Assembly: GCA_022627515.1 (NCBI GenBank)
Contig: JAKEGK010000015.1
Coordinates: 1-45,720, forward strand
DNA: 45,720 bases
DNA from: Gammaproteobacteria bacterium
Lineage (GTDB): Bacteria > Pseudomonadota > Gammaproteobacteria > SZUA-152
Direction of reading: 5' to 3'
Positions 1-9,540 of this stretch are shown piece by piece. The notes beneath the pieces are model-generated. The model saw only the letters and a program-made list of their open reading frames with translations, did no database searches and was not told where the DNA came from. The stretch's first letter is position 1, and every line of letters starts with the position of its first letter. The position numbers were made by a program, and so were the translations under genes.

Positions 1-1501
1 ATGCCTGGGCAACCGTCATTATGGCATTATGGTGCCATTCCCAATCGTGAGAAAGCAGCGCTGCTTGTTTTAACCAATTATTATCAAATTTTTGCGTTGC
101 GTCCGACCACTCGTTGCGCGCTTCTTCCATTTGATTTACCAAAAAAAGCTCCCGGGCGCGCTGGATAGCGGGAATCCTGGTGATTTCCTGGATGACTTTC
201 TCATCACGGGGCAAGGGCTCCATATTAAACGAATAACTAATCCCGATACGGTCCGCTGATAAAAATCCATAATAATTGGTTTGGGTTGCTATTTCTTCAA
301 AAAGCTTTTTCGCTTGTTCCTTTTTACCTGATTGTTCCCATGCTCTTGCCAGCCAGTATCGCCATTTGGGTTCCTCTTCTTCTATTTTTGGTAAACGGCC
401 AATATCGTTTTCCAAAGCTTTCCAATCCTGCGCGCGCAGTGCGGTCATGGCGCGCCAGTACAATACATCGTCATCAATCCAATTTTTACCAATTTCATTT
501 AGCCATTTATATGCATTCGGATGTTGTTGATAGGCAGAACGCAGCGCGATATAGCGTTGCATCTCACCCAGTTGTTGTCGGCTGAAACCCCGTTTATGTT
601 GCAGTTTGGCCCATTTTTCTTTCGCCCGTTCCGCATCGCTGCGCGCCATGCGTTGAACACCATGAATAATGATCTTGCGGTTAATCGAAGTCCTTTCATG
701 CAGCTTTTTTGAATCGAGATGATTGGCCGGATTTTTATGCACATCGATCCACAGATCCACCTGTTTGCGATCCCGCTTAACGAGCTTTTTGCTCAACTCT
801 CCCGCCAGCGGGATATTTCCTTTTTCCATGGCGTTATCGATACGTTCCCAAATCAGCTGTTGCGTTAGCAACTTGCTTTTCTCAAACCGGCCGAAAATAT
901 TTTCACACTCTTTGGGTTGTTCAGTTCCTGCTTTCCACAAATCTTTGGCTTCGTTCATGACTGCCTGGTAGGTTTTACTGGAATTGTCTGTCGCGAGCCG
1001 GGCGTGCAGATACGCGCAGCGCAATTTTGTCCCTTCCTGTGCTTTGTATATTTTCAGGTATTGTTCCCAACGCTGGTCTTCCGCCAGTCTGTATAACCAC
1101 TGAGTGCGTATTTTGTAACTCAAAGGTGTATCGTTATAGTTTTCAATGAACGCCGTCAATTCATCATCGCTGGCCGACGACAATCGATTGCGCAATCCAT
1201 AGTACTCAAGGTAGGGATATAAAATATAATCCTTGCTTTGTGTTTTTAATGTCTCAAAATTTTCCAGGTTGCCGTTTTCCAGTGCATCAACCGCATCACG
1301 GAACAAGGCGCGTTTTAATTCAGTAAGATTAGATTCCAGCAAGGCGATCGGCGCGCTGGAGTTGAGGCTCACGGCCGTGGTTGCAGAGACGGCCGCTGCG
1401 CCCGGCGGTTCCGCAGGGAGGGTGTTATCCGCTTGCGCATTATTTATCACAAGCGGCAAATATACCGCCTGCGAAAAAATCAAAAACGAGATACGTTTCA
1501 T
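1..1501 (-). CDS. slt: Soluble lytic murein transglycosylase, Slt70-like (3' end missing)
   Basis: The minus strand is open from ATG at 1501 to the window edge, giving 500 codons with no stop. The protein begins with a signal peptide (MKRISF..., hydrophobic to about residue 22, likely cleaved after NAQA). It continues as an alpha-helical, Trp/Tyr/Arg-rich repeat region (for example YPYLEYYGLRNRLSS and WRYWLARAWEQSGKKEQA). This is the U- and linker-domain pattern of Slt70, a periplasmic enzyme that cleaves peptidoglycan to 1,6-anhydromuropeptides. The C-terminal lysozyme-like catalytic domain should lie beyond position 1, so the catalytic Glu cannot be checked. The family is usually about 640 residues. 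The gene is divergent from the aminotransferase at 1778. Family assignment is by recognition of the N-terminal pattern only. Confidence 0.8.
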   Translation of the reverse strand, partial: MKRISFLIFSQAVYLPLVINNAQADNTLPAEPPGAAAVSATTAVSLNSSAPIALLESNLTELKRALFRDAVDALENGNLENFETLKTQSKDYILYPYLEYYGLRNRLSSASDDELTAFIENYNDTPLSYKIRTQWLYRLAEDQRWEQYLKIYKAQEGTKLRCAYLHARLATDNSSKTYQAVMNEAKDLWKAGTEQPKECENIFGRFEKSKLLTQQLIWERIDNAMEKGNIPLAGELSKKLVKRDRKQVDLWIDVHKNPANHLDSKKLHERTSINRKIIIHGVQRMARSDAERAKEKWAKLQHKRGFSRQQLGEMQRYIALRSAYQQHPNAYKWLNEIGKNWIDDDVLYWRAMTALRAQDWKALENDIGRLPKIEEEEPKWRYWLARAWEQSGKKEQAKKLFEEIATQTNYYGFLSADRIGISYSFNMEPLPRDEKVIQEITRIPAIQRARELFLVNQMEEARNEWSDATQKFDNNWLKQAALLSHDWEWHHNAIMTVAQA

Positions 1502-1777
1502 GCTGTTATAAAAATAACGCATAGCGCAACATTAACTTTTAGATAATTACTTAAGTAGTTAGTTTATAAATAATATTTGACCGCGTCCATGCCTAAAACC
1601 GGAATAATTTCTTAGAATGAATATCGGCTGATTGGCAGGGTTAATATAGCAAAATCAGAAAATAAAAGGCAGGTGATTTCTATATTATCCTAATACATTC
1701 AATATATTAGATCATGGTACTGGAAATTGTCGCTACGATGGTGAAATTAATAATTAAGGCAGAAAAACGGATTATAT

Positions 1778-2914
1778 ATGAAATATAAAGCTGAATTCGC
1801 ACTTGATAAAAACATCATATACCTCAATCATGCCGCAGTATCACCCTGGCCGCTTAGAACACGCAATGCGGTAATACATTTTGCCGAGGAAAACTGCCGC
1901 TTAGGTTCACTAAACTATTTGCAGTGGATCGAAACTGAAACCGCATTGCGCAAACAACTGCAAATCCTCATCAATGCCCCATCGCATCAAGACATCGCGC
2001 TCGTAAAAAACACCTCCGAAGCGTTGTCCATAGTGGCTTATGGCATCCATTGGCAAATGGGTGACAATGTTGTCATTACCAATCTGGAATTTCCTTCAAA
2101 TCATATCGTCTGGGAATCACTGTCCACGCAGGGCGTTGAACTGCGCATCGCGGACGTTACAGATTGTACAGATAGTTCGCCTGAACAGACTATTTTTGAC
2201 TGTTGCGATTCGCACACGCGCCTGATATCCGTTAGTTCCGTGCAGTATGCCCGTGGTTTGAAAATGGATCTGCCGCGGATCGGAGAGTTTTGCAAATCGC
2301 AAAATATATTGTTTTGCGTGGATGCCATTCAAAGCGTTGGCGCGCTTAAGTTTGATATTCAGCAATGTCAGGCGGACTTCGCGATGGCTGATGGTCATAA
2401 GTGGATGCTGGGGCCGGAAGGATTGGGTTTTTTTTATTGCGCCAGCCATCTTCGCGACCAGCTTGAATTGACTCAGTATGGCTGGCATATGGTCGAAGAT
2501 CATGGAAACTACGAAGCACAACATTGGCGCGCTGCGTCATCCGCCCGGCGTTTTGAATGCGGCAGCCCCAATATGCTGGGCATTCATGCGTTAAATGCCA
2601 GCCTGTCACTGATTCTGGAAGCGGGCTTAACGGAAATAGAGCAAAGGGTACTGCGTAATACACGCTTTATGCTGGATGAGATCGATGCCCGGGAAAATCT
2701 TAAGTTGTTGTCGCCGTCTAACCTGGATCGATTAGGGGGAATCGTAACGTTCAAACACAAACACCATTCCGCTAACGGAATTTATAAAAAGCTCAGGCAA
2801 CAAAACATCATGTGCGCCGAGCGAGGTGGAGGTATCCGGTTTTCACCGCATTTTTACACGGACCAGGAACAAATCCGCGCGGCCATTGATCTCGCGAATA
2901 CAGTTACAGAATGA
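1778..2914 (+). CDS. Class V aminotransferase (PLP-dependent, cysteine desulfurase/epimerase-like)
   Basis: 378 residues with a fold-type I PLP enzyme pattern: N-terminal YLNHAAVSP, a phosphate-binding KNTSEALS near 77-84, the PLP-ring Asp182 in VDAIQSVGA, and Schiff-base Lys208 preceded by His207 in DGHKWMLGPEG. The C-terminus has the RGGGIRFSPHFY motif of the isopenicillin N epimerase/EgtE-like branch. I do not see the RxGHHCA-type catalytic Cys loop of SufS cysteine desulfurases, so sulfur transfer is not supported. The substrate is unknown. The start ATG has an AGGCAG-like ribosome site upstream. The gene stands alone, divergent from slt and convergent with sppA, with 19 bp between the stop codons. 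Confidence 0.82.
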   Translation: MKYKAEFALDKNIIYLNHAAVSPWPLRTRNAVIHFAEENCRLGSLNYLQWIETETALRKQLQILINAPSHQDIALVKNTSEALSIVAYGIHWQMGDNVVITNLEFPSNHIVWESLSTQGVELRIADVTDCTDSSPEQTIFDCCDSHTRLISVSSVQYARGLKMDLPRIGEFCKSQNILFCVDAIQSVGALKFDIQQCQADFAMADGHKWMLGPEGLGFFYCASHLRDQLELTQYGWHMVEDHGNYEAQHWRAASSARRFECGSPNMLGIHALNASLSLILEAGLTEIEQRVLRNTRFMLDEIDARENLKLLSPSNLDRLGGIVTFKHKHHSANGIYKKLRQQNIMCAERGGGIRFSPHFYTDQEQIRAAIDLANTVTE

Positions 2915-2933
2915 AGGATCTGTCAGACCGGAA

Positions 2934-4139
2934 TTATTGAATCGCTGCCGGATTCACACCCAGCGTTGTTGCCATCATCTTGGCGAATCCTGCGCCGAGG
3001 CGTTCCGCGAACCGGTCGAAATAATTCGCGCGTACCGTAAAATCCACCAGGTTTTCAGCGCCAACGATCTCCCGCGCGACATAACTGGAGCTGCCCAGGC
3101 CATCCACCAGCCCAAGCTTTACACCCTCTTCCCCGTTCCAGAACAGGCCACTAAACAATTTCGGGGACTCTTTCAGGCGGTCGCCGCGCCCTTCTTTGAC
3201 AACATTGATAAACTGCCGGTGCACACCATCCAGCAATGATTGCATGTGTTTGAGATCGTCCTGTTTAACCGGAGAAAATGGATCCATTACACCTTTATGT
3301 TCACCGGCGGTGATGAGCCGGCGTTCGATACCCAGTTTTTTCATGGCTTCGACAAAACCAAAGCCATTCATCAATACCCCAATGGAGCCAACGATGCTGG
3401 CTTTGTCAGCGTAAATCTCATCGGCGGCCGCGGCGATGTAATAGCCGCCTGAAGCGCAGATGTCGGTTATGACCGCATAGAGTTTGATACCCGAATATTT
3501 TCCACGCAAGCGCTTAATCTCGTCGTAAACATAACCAGCCTGCACGGGACTGCCACCCGGACTATTGATGCGCAGAATAACCGCCGCGGTATTCTTGTTT
3601 TTAAACGCGGCCCGCAAACCGCTGACTATGTTATCCGCATTGGCTTCGGTATCCGCACCAATCGCTCCGGTCACTTCGATCAGCGCCGTATGCTTGCCGC
3701 CCGCGATGCCTTTTTGACCGAGATCAGATGGTATGTAAAACAGCAGGGCGCCAATATAAATAAATGCCAGCGCTTTGAAAAATACGTTCCAGCGGCGCGC
3801 GCGGCGTTGTTCATTTAACGCGGCAAACGCCAGGCGGTTAAGAATATCGCGGTCCCAATGCTCGCCGGACAAATCTAATTTGCCCTTACCTTTACCGGAA
3901 AAAATACCGGCTGATTTTGGTTGTGCCCGGGTTTCATCAGTGTGCAACGTTGATGTGCCAGCGTGTTTTTCAGCAACCGGCGGCGACTGCGTCCAGGGAT
4001 CCTGTGTCTCGTTATGCTCAGAAGTCAAAGATGCCGCCGGCTTGCCACCCTCGGCAGCATCGGCAGCCGATACTTTACCCTCAGTCTCTTCTTGCTTAGT
4101 TGGGTCAGTGGATGAATCTTTTTTGTCATCGTCAGTCAT
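2934..4139 (-). CDS. sppA: Signal peptide peptidase SppA, short S49 form with long N-terminal tail
   Basis: 401-residue inner-membrane serine protease that degrades cleaved signal peptides. Residues 1-118 are hydrophilic and low-complexity (rich in D, E, K, T, S). One membrane segment lies at about 119-136, followed by the S49 domain: VILRINSPGGSP at 187-198, nucleophile Ser230 in ICASGGYYIA, GSIGV at 251-255, and the probable general base Lys282 in GEHKGVMDPFSP. This matches the Ser/Lys dyad of the single-domain SppA type rather than the double-length E. coli enzyme. The cytoplasmic tail is longer than usual for the type. Transcription probably continues from rluC and the HAD gene upstream, with a gap of about 96 nt. 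Confidence 0.9.
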   Translation of the reverse strand: MTDDDKKDSSTDPTKQEETEGKVSAADAAEGGKPAASLTSEHNETQDPWTQSPPVAEKHAGTSTLHTDETRAQPKSAGIFSGKGKGKLDLSGEHWDRDILNRLAFAALNEQRRARRWNVFFKALAFIYIGALLFYIPSDLGQKGIAGGKHTALIEVTGAIGADTEANADNIVSGLRAAFKNKNTAAVILRINSPGGSPVQAGYVYDEIKRLRGKYSGIKLYAVITDICASGGYYIAAAADEIYADKASIVGSIGVLMNGFGFVEAMKKLGIERRLITAGEHKGVMDPFSPVKQDDLKHMQSLLDGVHRQFINVVKEGRGDRLKESPKLFSGLFWNGEEGVKLGLVDGLGSSSYVAREIVGAENLVDFTVRANYFDRFAERLGAGFAKMMATTLGVNPAAIQ

Positions 4140-4235
4140 TAGGTCAGAATCCTTTGCTGGGGGTGCAATATATTATTATAACTTCTGGCATGAAAATGTT
4201 TTGGGATACAATGTTTGCTATCGGCTAATAGCCTG

Positions 4236-4895
4236 TCAAATTGCAATTTTCTCGCCACCTAGCCAATTAAGTAAAGCACGAATCTCGTCAATAACAGCCA
4301 CTGGTTCGCATTGTTGCAATCGTTCAGTATCGTGGACACCATAACTCACGCCGATCGCATGTACACCGGCGTTTTTGGCCATTTGTAAATCATATTCAGT
4401 ATCACCAATCATAACGGCCTTTTGTGGTTCGACACCAAGTTCTTCGAGGATTTCTTCCAGCATCTGGGGATGCGGCTTGGAGCGGGTTTCATCGGCGCAT
4501 CGGGTCGCATGAAACCATTGGCGGAAACCCGTGCTATCCAGCGCTTTGTCCAGACCTCGGCGTCCTTTACCGGTGGCGACAGCCAACAGGTAATCATTGC
4601 CCGCCAAATGAGATAAGACAGATTCAGCGCCCGGAAATGGCTGTGATGGATCGCTGCTTAAAAAATGATAACGGTAACGATCCACCATTTGCTCGTATGC
4701 TCGCACATCATGATCCGGGAAAAGATCGTTCAGCGCTTCATAGAGGCCAAGGCCGATAATGTTACTCAATTGATTTTCGGTCCGGTGCGGCAAATTGAGA
4801 TCATTTATCATCCATTGAAGACATTGAACGATATTAGCCTGTGAATCGATCAACGTACCATCCCAATCAAAAATAACGAGCTCGATTTGTTGCAC
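4236..4895 (-). CDS. HAD-family phosphatase, Gph-like
   Basis: 219 residues. The HAD nucleophile motif is FDWDGTLID, with Asp10 as nucleophile and Asp12 as acid/base. A cap region follows (YEQMVDRYRYHF), then AVATGKGRRG (motif II Thr), the KPHPQML Lys, and GDTEYDLQMAKNAG (motif IV). This is the phosphoglycolate phosphatase/pyrophosphatase subgroup; the substrate cannot be told from sequence. The start is GTG at 4893-4895, sharing one base with the rluC stop (TAGTG), which implies translational coupling. The trio rluC-HAD-sppA is a conserved gammaproteobacterial arrangement, so a housekeeping role such as metabolite repair is likely, but this is inferred. Confidence 0.87.
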   Translation of the reverse strand: MQQIELVIFDWDGTLIDSQANIVQCLQWMINDLNLPHRTENQLSNIIGLGLYEALNDLFPDHDVRAYEQMVDRYRYHFLSSDPSQPFPGAESVLSHLAGNDYLLAVATGKGRRGLDKALDSTGFRQWFHATRCADETRSKPHPQMLEEILEELGVEPQKAVMIGDTEYDLQMAKNAGVHAIGVSYGVHDTERLQQCEPVAVIDEIRALLNWLGGEKIAI

Positions 4896-5875
4896 TACAA
4901 ATTACCTTTGGCTGATAAGTTAAATTCATTCTCGCATTTTTCCAGTACTTGTTCTAATTCCGGTCCCAATGGCGCCACGATGGTGATATTGCCATTAGCA
5001 CCTGGCGCGAAAAAAGTGATGGATTTGGCGTGTAAAAACAGCCGGTCCAACCCTAGCGCTTTCATGGACAAGTTAAATCCTCTATGACCGTATTTCTCAT
5101 CACCGGCTATTGGGTAGCCCGCGTGGGCGGCGTGCACCCGTATTTGATGAGTACGGCCCGTTATGAGTTCCACTTCCATCAATGTAGCTTGCGCATAGAT
5201 TTTGATGGGTTTAAAAATGCTTTGCGCCGGTTTACCTTCGGGATCAACACGCACAATCCGTTCTCCGGACTTCAAGGTGTTTTTCCGTAATGGGACTTCA
5301 ATGCTTTGTTTTCCACCTTTCCAACAACCCTTCACCAACGTCACATAATTTTTTCGAATATTATTATTACGAAGTTGTTCATGAAGCTGCGTGAGCGTGC
5401 TGCGTTTTTTAGCGATCAAAAGACAGCCCGAGGTGTCACGATCCAACCGGTGCACCAGTTCCAGGTGATGCTCTTCAGGACATAACGCCCTCAACGCTTC
5501 TATCACACCATATTGGATGCCGCTTCCCCCGTGCACCGCCAGCCCGGCGGGTTTATTGAGTACGAGCAGATTGTGGTCATCATAAATGATGGCCGATTGC
5601 ACATCCGCCAGTATTCCCGCCGCCGGCGCGTGAGTTGATGGCCCTTCTTTCGTAGTTACGCGAACCGGCGGGATTCTCACGTGATCTCCGGTTTTCAGGC
5701 GGTAGTCTGGTTTGATTCGGCCCTTATTGACGCGAACTTCACCTTTGCGCAATAGTCTATATATTCGGCTTTTCGGCACGCCTTTTAGTTGGGTTAGTAA
5801 AAAGTTGTCTATCCTCTGACCAGAGCGCTCTTCACTAATCTCCAGAATAAAAGGTTTTTCAGTCGATTTTTCCAT
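4895..5875 (-). CDS. rluC: 23S rRNA pseudouridine synthase RluC
   Basis: 326 residues. An N-terminal S4 RNA-binding domain covers about residues 18-70 (RIDNFLLTQLKGVPKSRIYRLLRKGEV is its core). The RluA-type catalytic domain carries HRLDRDTSGCLLIAKK, with catalytic Asp145, and ends with GRTHQIRVHAAHAGYPIAGDEKYG. RluC isomerises specific uridines in 23S rRNA domains II and V. The gene is divergent from rne, as in E. coli and Pseudomonas, which is what favours RluC over the related RluD. ATG start at 5873-5875. The stop overlaps the GTG of the HAD gene. Confidence 0.93.
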   Translation of the reverse strand: MEKSTEKPFILEISEERSGQRIDNFLLTQLKGVPKSRIYRLLRKGEVRVNKGRIKPDYRLKTGDHVRIPPVRVTTKEGPSTHAPAAGILADVQSAIIYDDHNLLVLNKPAGLAVHGGSGIQYGVIEALRALCPEEHHLELVHRLDRDTSGCLLIAKKRSTLTQLHEQLRNNNIRKNYVTLVKGCWKGGKQSIEVPLRKNTLKSGERIVRVDPEGKPAQSIFKPIKIYAQATLMEVELITGRTHQIRVHAAHAGYPIAGDEKYGHRGFNLSMKALGLDRLFLHAKSITFFAPGANGNITIVAPLGPELEQVLEKCENEFNLSAKGNL

Positions 5876-5927
5876 AACATAAATGGTTTATATTGAAGGT
5901 TTAGCACTGATATCTAATTTGTTGACA

Positions 5928-5956
5928 TTGTCGAAGGCTGATATAACTGCTATAGT
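5928..5956 (+). promoter_or_regulatory. Candidate rne promoter (extended -10)
   Basis: TTGTCG at 5928-5933, a 17-bp spacer, then TATAGT at 5951-5956 preceded by TG at 5948-5949 (extended -10). Transcription would begin near 5963. A consensus TTGACA at 5922-5927 lies just upstream but has no -10 at proper spacing. Prediction only. Confidence 0.5.
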
Positions 5957-5962
5957 CAACAA

Positions 5963-6278
5963 ATACAAGCGGGATAGCTTTGAAGTTACGTAAGAAAGTG
6001 AATTCCAATAGGATTTCAGGTATCCGTTTCAGCGCGGGTACAAATTATACAGTAATCAAACAGTTGTTAAAAATTTAATATAACGTAAAAACTTAACAGA
6101 GTGCGCTCCCTTGCGGATCAACCATCATGCTTGTGAACTTGCTGAGTGGATAAACCTTAGCTTCCACACGCCTAAGACGGCATAAAGAAGAAATATAAGT
6201 AACAGGCGGACAACTCTCAGCAAGAGCTATCCCGGAAGGAAGGGATGCAAGGTATGAGCGCCGAGAGAGAATAATACA
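5963..6278 (+). promoter_or_regulatory. Long rne 5' leader, probable RNase E autoregulation region
   Basis: No gene fits between the rluC start and rne, a gap of about 400 bases. From the predicted start site the rne leader would be about 316 nt. In E. coli a leader of similar length lets RNase E cleave its own mRNA. Here the last 80 nt hold a small hairpin, ATCCC (6229-6233) pairing with GGGAT (6242-6246). CTCTC at 6214-6218 is complementary to the purine tract GAGAG at 6263-6267 just before the start codon. No strong Shine-Dalgarno is free. The autoregulatory role is inferred from family precedent and not shown by homology. Confidence 0.45.
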
Positions 6279-8924
6279 ATGAAAAGAATGTTGTTTAACG
6301 CAACTCAACCTGAGGAGTTGCGTGTTGCGCTGGTGGACGGCCAACGCCTTTATGACCTTGATATCGAGTCTGCTGGCCGCGAACAGAAAAAAGCCAATAT
6401 TTACAAAGGCCGTATCACTCGGCTGGAACCCAGCCTCGAAGCGGCCTTTGTTGACTATGGCAGCCAGCGTCATGGTTTCCTCCCTTTAAAAGAAATCTCA
6501 CGCGCATATTTTGACCCATCTGTCGACCTCAGTGGCGGCCGGATTAATATCAAAGAAGTGATCAAGGAAGGTCAGGAGGTCATCGTTCAAATAGAAAAAG
6601 AGGAACGGGGCAATAAAGGAGCGGCATTAACCACCTTTATTAGTCTGGCCGGCCGTTACCTGGTATTGATGCCGAACAATCCCCGGGCTGGTGGTGTGTC
6701 GCGGCGTATCGTCGGCGAGGATCGCCAGGAGATCCGTGACGCACTTATCGATCTGGATATACCACTCGATATGGGCATTATTGTGCGTACCGCCGGGGTT
6801 GGCCGAAACACCGAGGAGCTGCAATGGGATCTAAATTACCTGCTTCAGCTCTGGGAAGCGATCGAAAAAGCCACTAAGGAGCGGTCCGCGCCTTTTCTTA
6901 TTTATCAGGAAAGTAACGTTATTATCCGCGCGCTGCGGGATTACTTGCGCAGCGATATCAGTGAAATCATTATCGATGAGCGTGATACATACAATCACGT
7001 TCGCGAATTCATGCAACTTGTTATGCCTTCCAACCTGGATAAGGTAAAGCTATACCAGGAAAGGGTTCCATTATTTACCCGTTTTCAGATCGAATCCCAG
7101 ATTGAAACCGCATTTCAACGCGAGGTGCGCCTGCCATCCGGCGGCGCCATTGTGATGGATCACACCGAGGCGTTGGTATCAATCGATATCAATTCGTCGC
7201 GAGCCACCAAAGGCGGTGATATTGAGGAAACCGCGCTCAACACCAATTGCGAGGCAGCGGAGGAAATCGCCCGGCAATTACGGTTACGGGATCTGGGCGG
7301 ACTTATCGTCATAGACTTTATTGATATGACATCCACCCGCAATCAGCGGGAGGTCGAGAACACCTTGAGAGAAGCCCTCAAGATGGACCGCGCTCGCGTG
7401 CAGATCGGCAGAATTTCGCGATTCGGACTACTGGAAATGTCGCGCCAACGCTTGCGGCCGTCGCTGGGAGAATCCAGCCAGGTGGTCTGCCCGCGCTGTC
7501 AGGGTCAGGGAACTGTTCGCGGCACGGAATCCCTCGCGCTCTCGATCCTGCGGATCATTGAAGAAGAAGCCATGAAAGAACAAACCGCCAAGATTGTGGT
7601 GCAACTCCCGGTCAATGTGGCAACTTATCTGCTCAATGAAAAACGTCAATCACTGATCGATATCGAAACGCGGCAAAAAATCGCCCTGCTCCTGCTGCCA
7701 AATGAAAGTTTTGAATCACCCCACTACGATATTCAGCGGATTAAAATCAGCGAGGTCAGCCAGGCTGCCAGCCAATCCAGCTACGAATTGACGATCGAGC
7801 GCGAAGAAGCGCCGGAATCCATGGCGGAAACCCAAAAAGCACAGATAGAAGAACCCGCGGTTAAGTCGGTGGTGCCTTCCCAGCCAGCGCCAGTATCGCC
7901 GGTGGCGCCAAGCCGCGCGGAACCCGGTTTTCTAAAACGGTTGTTTAACACTTTATTTGGCGCCACCGAGGAAAAAGCAAAACCAGCCGGCAAAACACCA
8001 GCCACAACCCGCCCATCAGCGCAACGGCCACAACGCGGCGCACCAACCCGCGGCGCCCAACGGCCGGGTCAAGGTTCGAGAAAACAACGGCAGCAGCAAC
8101 GCCGTAGCGAAGGTGGCCGCCGCCAGGAATCCGCAATGCGCGATAAAAAAGGCGGCGCGATCGTACCCGGAAGAGAAACCCGTGCGCCTCAACCAGTTGT
8201 TAGTGACGCACCCGCCGCTGCTGAAGAAGCCGTATCTATAACCGGGACCGCGGCAGAAACTTTCACGGCTAAAGAAACAAAATCCGATACCAGCAGGGAA
8301 AGCAGGAATGTACGGCGCGGACGCCGCGGCGGACGCCGCAGACGCCGCGAGGGTGGCCGCGAGAGCGACAGCGACAAAACAAAAGCTGCGGTGCCTGAAT
8401 ATGAAACACAGAATCAGCCGGAAGCCGGGGCGTCTCCAGCAAATACCGCCGTTGAAACCAGCGCATCGAACCCGGCACACGACGGCGGTGGAATCAAGGG
8501 TGAAAGCAGCAATTCCCCCAATCAAGCGCACGCGGCAAACACTGCGATCTCCGGCTTTGGCGGCGCCCATCCATATGGCAAAGATGCGCAATCAGCGTCA
8601 ACTGAACGGTACTCCGGCGGACTTACCCGGGAGTTTGTGGAACAACCAAGGCAAATAGTAACAGACGCGCCATCCAAACCGGACGCAGATTACCAACGCA
8701 GTCCCGTGTTTAATGACGGCGCCGGTGATCAATCGCATCCACGGTCTGAATCGTTTAACCGTCCGGCAACAGGTTCCAGTTCCAGCGAACCAGAACCGCG
8801 CGATCAAACGGTTTATACAGCAGATGTGAGGGAACAGCCGCACATCAGTACGGAGCAAAACAGTTCCTCACCGTCTGATGATACCGATAACAATGCCTAT
8901 AAGGTCAAGAATTCCAACAACTGA
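6279..8924 (+). CDS. rne: Ribonuclease E
   Basis: 881-residue endoribonuclease and degradosome scaffold. The catalytic half is complete: an S1 domain at about 38-120, the 5'-sensor/RNase H-like region, Mg-binding Asp303 (SIDINS) and Asp346 (VIDFIDM), and the Zn-link CPRCQGQG with Cys404 and Cys407. These positions coincide with the E. coli numbering. The C-terminal half is low-complexity. A short amphipathic stretch near residue 549 ([11 protein letters not shown]) resembles a membrane-anchoring segment. It is followed by Arg/Gln-rich tracts and a strongly basic [15 protein letters not shown] block typical of RNA-binding segments. The last 180 residues are disordered and rich in S, N and P. 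The gene stands alone on its strand and ends at a probable bidirectional terminator. Confidence 0.97.
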   Translation: MKRMLFNATQPEELRVALVDGQRLYDLDIESAGREQKKANIYKGRITRLEPSLEAAFVDYGSQRHGFLPLKEISRAYFDPSVDLSGGRINIKEVIKEGQEVIVQIEKEERGNKGAALTTFISLAGRYLVLMPNNPRAGGVSRRIVGEDRQEIRDALIDLDIPLDMGIIVRTAGVGRNTEELQWDLNYLLQLWEAIEKATKERSAPFLIYQESNVIIRALRDYLRSDISEIIIDERDTYNHVREFMQLVMPSNLDKVKLYQERVPLFTRFQIESQIETAFQREVRLPSGGAIVMDHTEALVSIDINSSRATKGGDIEETALNTNCEAAEEIARQLRLRDLGGLIVIDFIDMTSTRNQREVENTLREALKMDRARVQIGRISRFGLLEMSRQRLRPSLGESSQVVCPRCQGQGTVRGTESLALSILRIIEEEAMKEQTAKIVVQLPVNVATYLLNEKRQSLIDIETRQKIALLLLPNESFESPHYDIQRIKISEVSQAASQSSYELTIEREEAPESMAETQKAQIEEPAVKSVVPSQPAPVSPVAPSRAEPGFLKRLFNTLFGATEEKAKPAGKTPATTRPSAQRPQRGAPTRGAQRPGQGSRKQRQQQRRSEGGRRQESAMRDKKGGAIVPGRETRAPQPVVSDAPAAAEEAVSITGTAAETFTAKETKSDTSRESRNVRRGRRGGRRRRREGGRESDSDKTKAAVPEYETQNQPEAGASPANTAVETSASNPAHDGGGIKGESSNSPNQAHAANTAISGFGGAHPYGKDAQSASTERYSGGLTREFVEQPRQIVTDAPSKPDADYQRSPVFNDGAGDQSHPRSESFNRPATGSSSSEPEPRDQTVYTADVREQPHISTEQNSSSPSDDTDNNAYKVKNSNN

Positions 8925-8941
8925 TCAGAAACTGTAAACAT

Positions 8942-8976
8942 AGCTGCACGTGATTGTATGGCAAGCGCGTGCAGCT
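8942..8976. terminator. Bidirectional hairpin between rne and ptp
   Basis: Perfect 9-bp inverted repeat AGCTGCACG (8942-8950) and CGTGCAGCT (8968-8976) with a 17-nt loop. It lies between the convergent stops of rne (8924) and the phosphatase gene (8977). T-tracts are poor on both sides, so termination may be weak or Rho-assisted, or the stem may protect 3' ends. Confidence 0.5.
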
Positions 8977-9459
8977 TCATTTCAGGCCGGTGTGTTTTTC
9001 CAGAATGCTTTGCAGTAAACCGCTGGCGGCATCTTCTATGAGATCCAGCACCCGTTCAAATCCCAACGGTCCGCCGTAGTAAGGATCCGGTACTTCCTTG
9101 ATATCGTGATGACTGCCATAGTCCAGAAACAATTGTAGCTTGGAACTATATTGCGGCGCGCACAAAGACTGCAAAATCTGCAAATTGTCATAATCCATCG
9201 CCAGCACATAGTCAAAGCGTTCAAAATCTTCCGCTACGGCTCTCCTTGCGCGCAAATGACTGATCTCGACGCCGCGCGCCCGCGCTGATTTCTGCGCTCT
9301 TGGATCAGGCGGTTCTCCCACGTGATAAGCATGGGTGCCCGCGGAATCAATGCCAATTTTATCCAGCAAACCGGCCTCTTCCACCCGGCGCGTAAATACA
9401 CCCTCCGCCGTCGGTGAACGGCAGATATTGCCCATGCAGACGAACAGCACATTAACCAT
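8977..9459 (-). CDS. Low-molecular-weight protein-tyrosine phosphatase
   Basis: 160 residues from ATG at 9457-9459, which follows a clear AAGGAG seven bases upstream; reading the frame further upstream adds an implausible 15-residue tail. The P-loop is at the N-terminus: FVCMGNICRSP, with nucleophile Cys8 and Arg14. The general-acid Asp sits in VPDPYYGG. The family removes phosphate from tyrosine residues, and bacterial members often act on capsule/exopolysaccharide tyrosine kinases. No such kinase is in the window. The position beside kdsB is the conserved gammaproteobacterial context, so the substrate remains open. Confidence 0.92.
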   Translation of the reverse strand: MVNVLFVCMGNICRSPTAEGVFTRRVEEAGLLDKIGIDSAGTHAYHVGEPPDPRAQKSARARGVEISHLRARRAVAEDFERFDYVLAMDYDNLQILQSLCAPQYSSKLQLFLDYGSHHDIKEVPDPYYGGPLGFERVLDLIEDAASGLLQSILEKHTGLK

Positions 9460-9540
9460 GAACAACTCCTTGGGACGGGATCTTCTAAACAATTGGGGTA
9501 TCATCGAAAAACTCTACGCAAGACATTGCACCATCGGCAG

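Noticed and set aside
1502-1777. Search for a small RNA or promoter pair between slt and the aminotransferase
   Set aside because: AT-rich; a TTGACC at 1577 has no -10 at acceptable spacing, and no terminator-bounded transcript is visible.
8016-8591. Antisense frame opposite the RNase E C-terminal half
   Set aside because: Arises from the low-complexity Arg/Ala-rich coding sequence of rne; no independent support.
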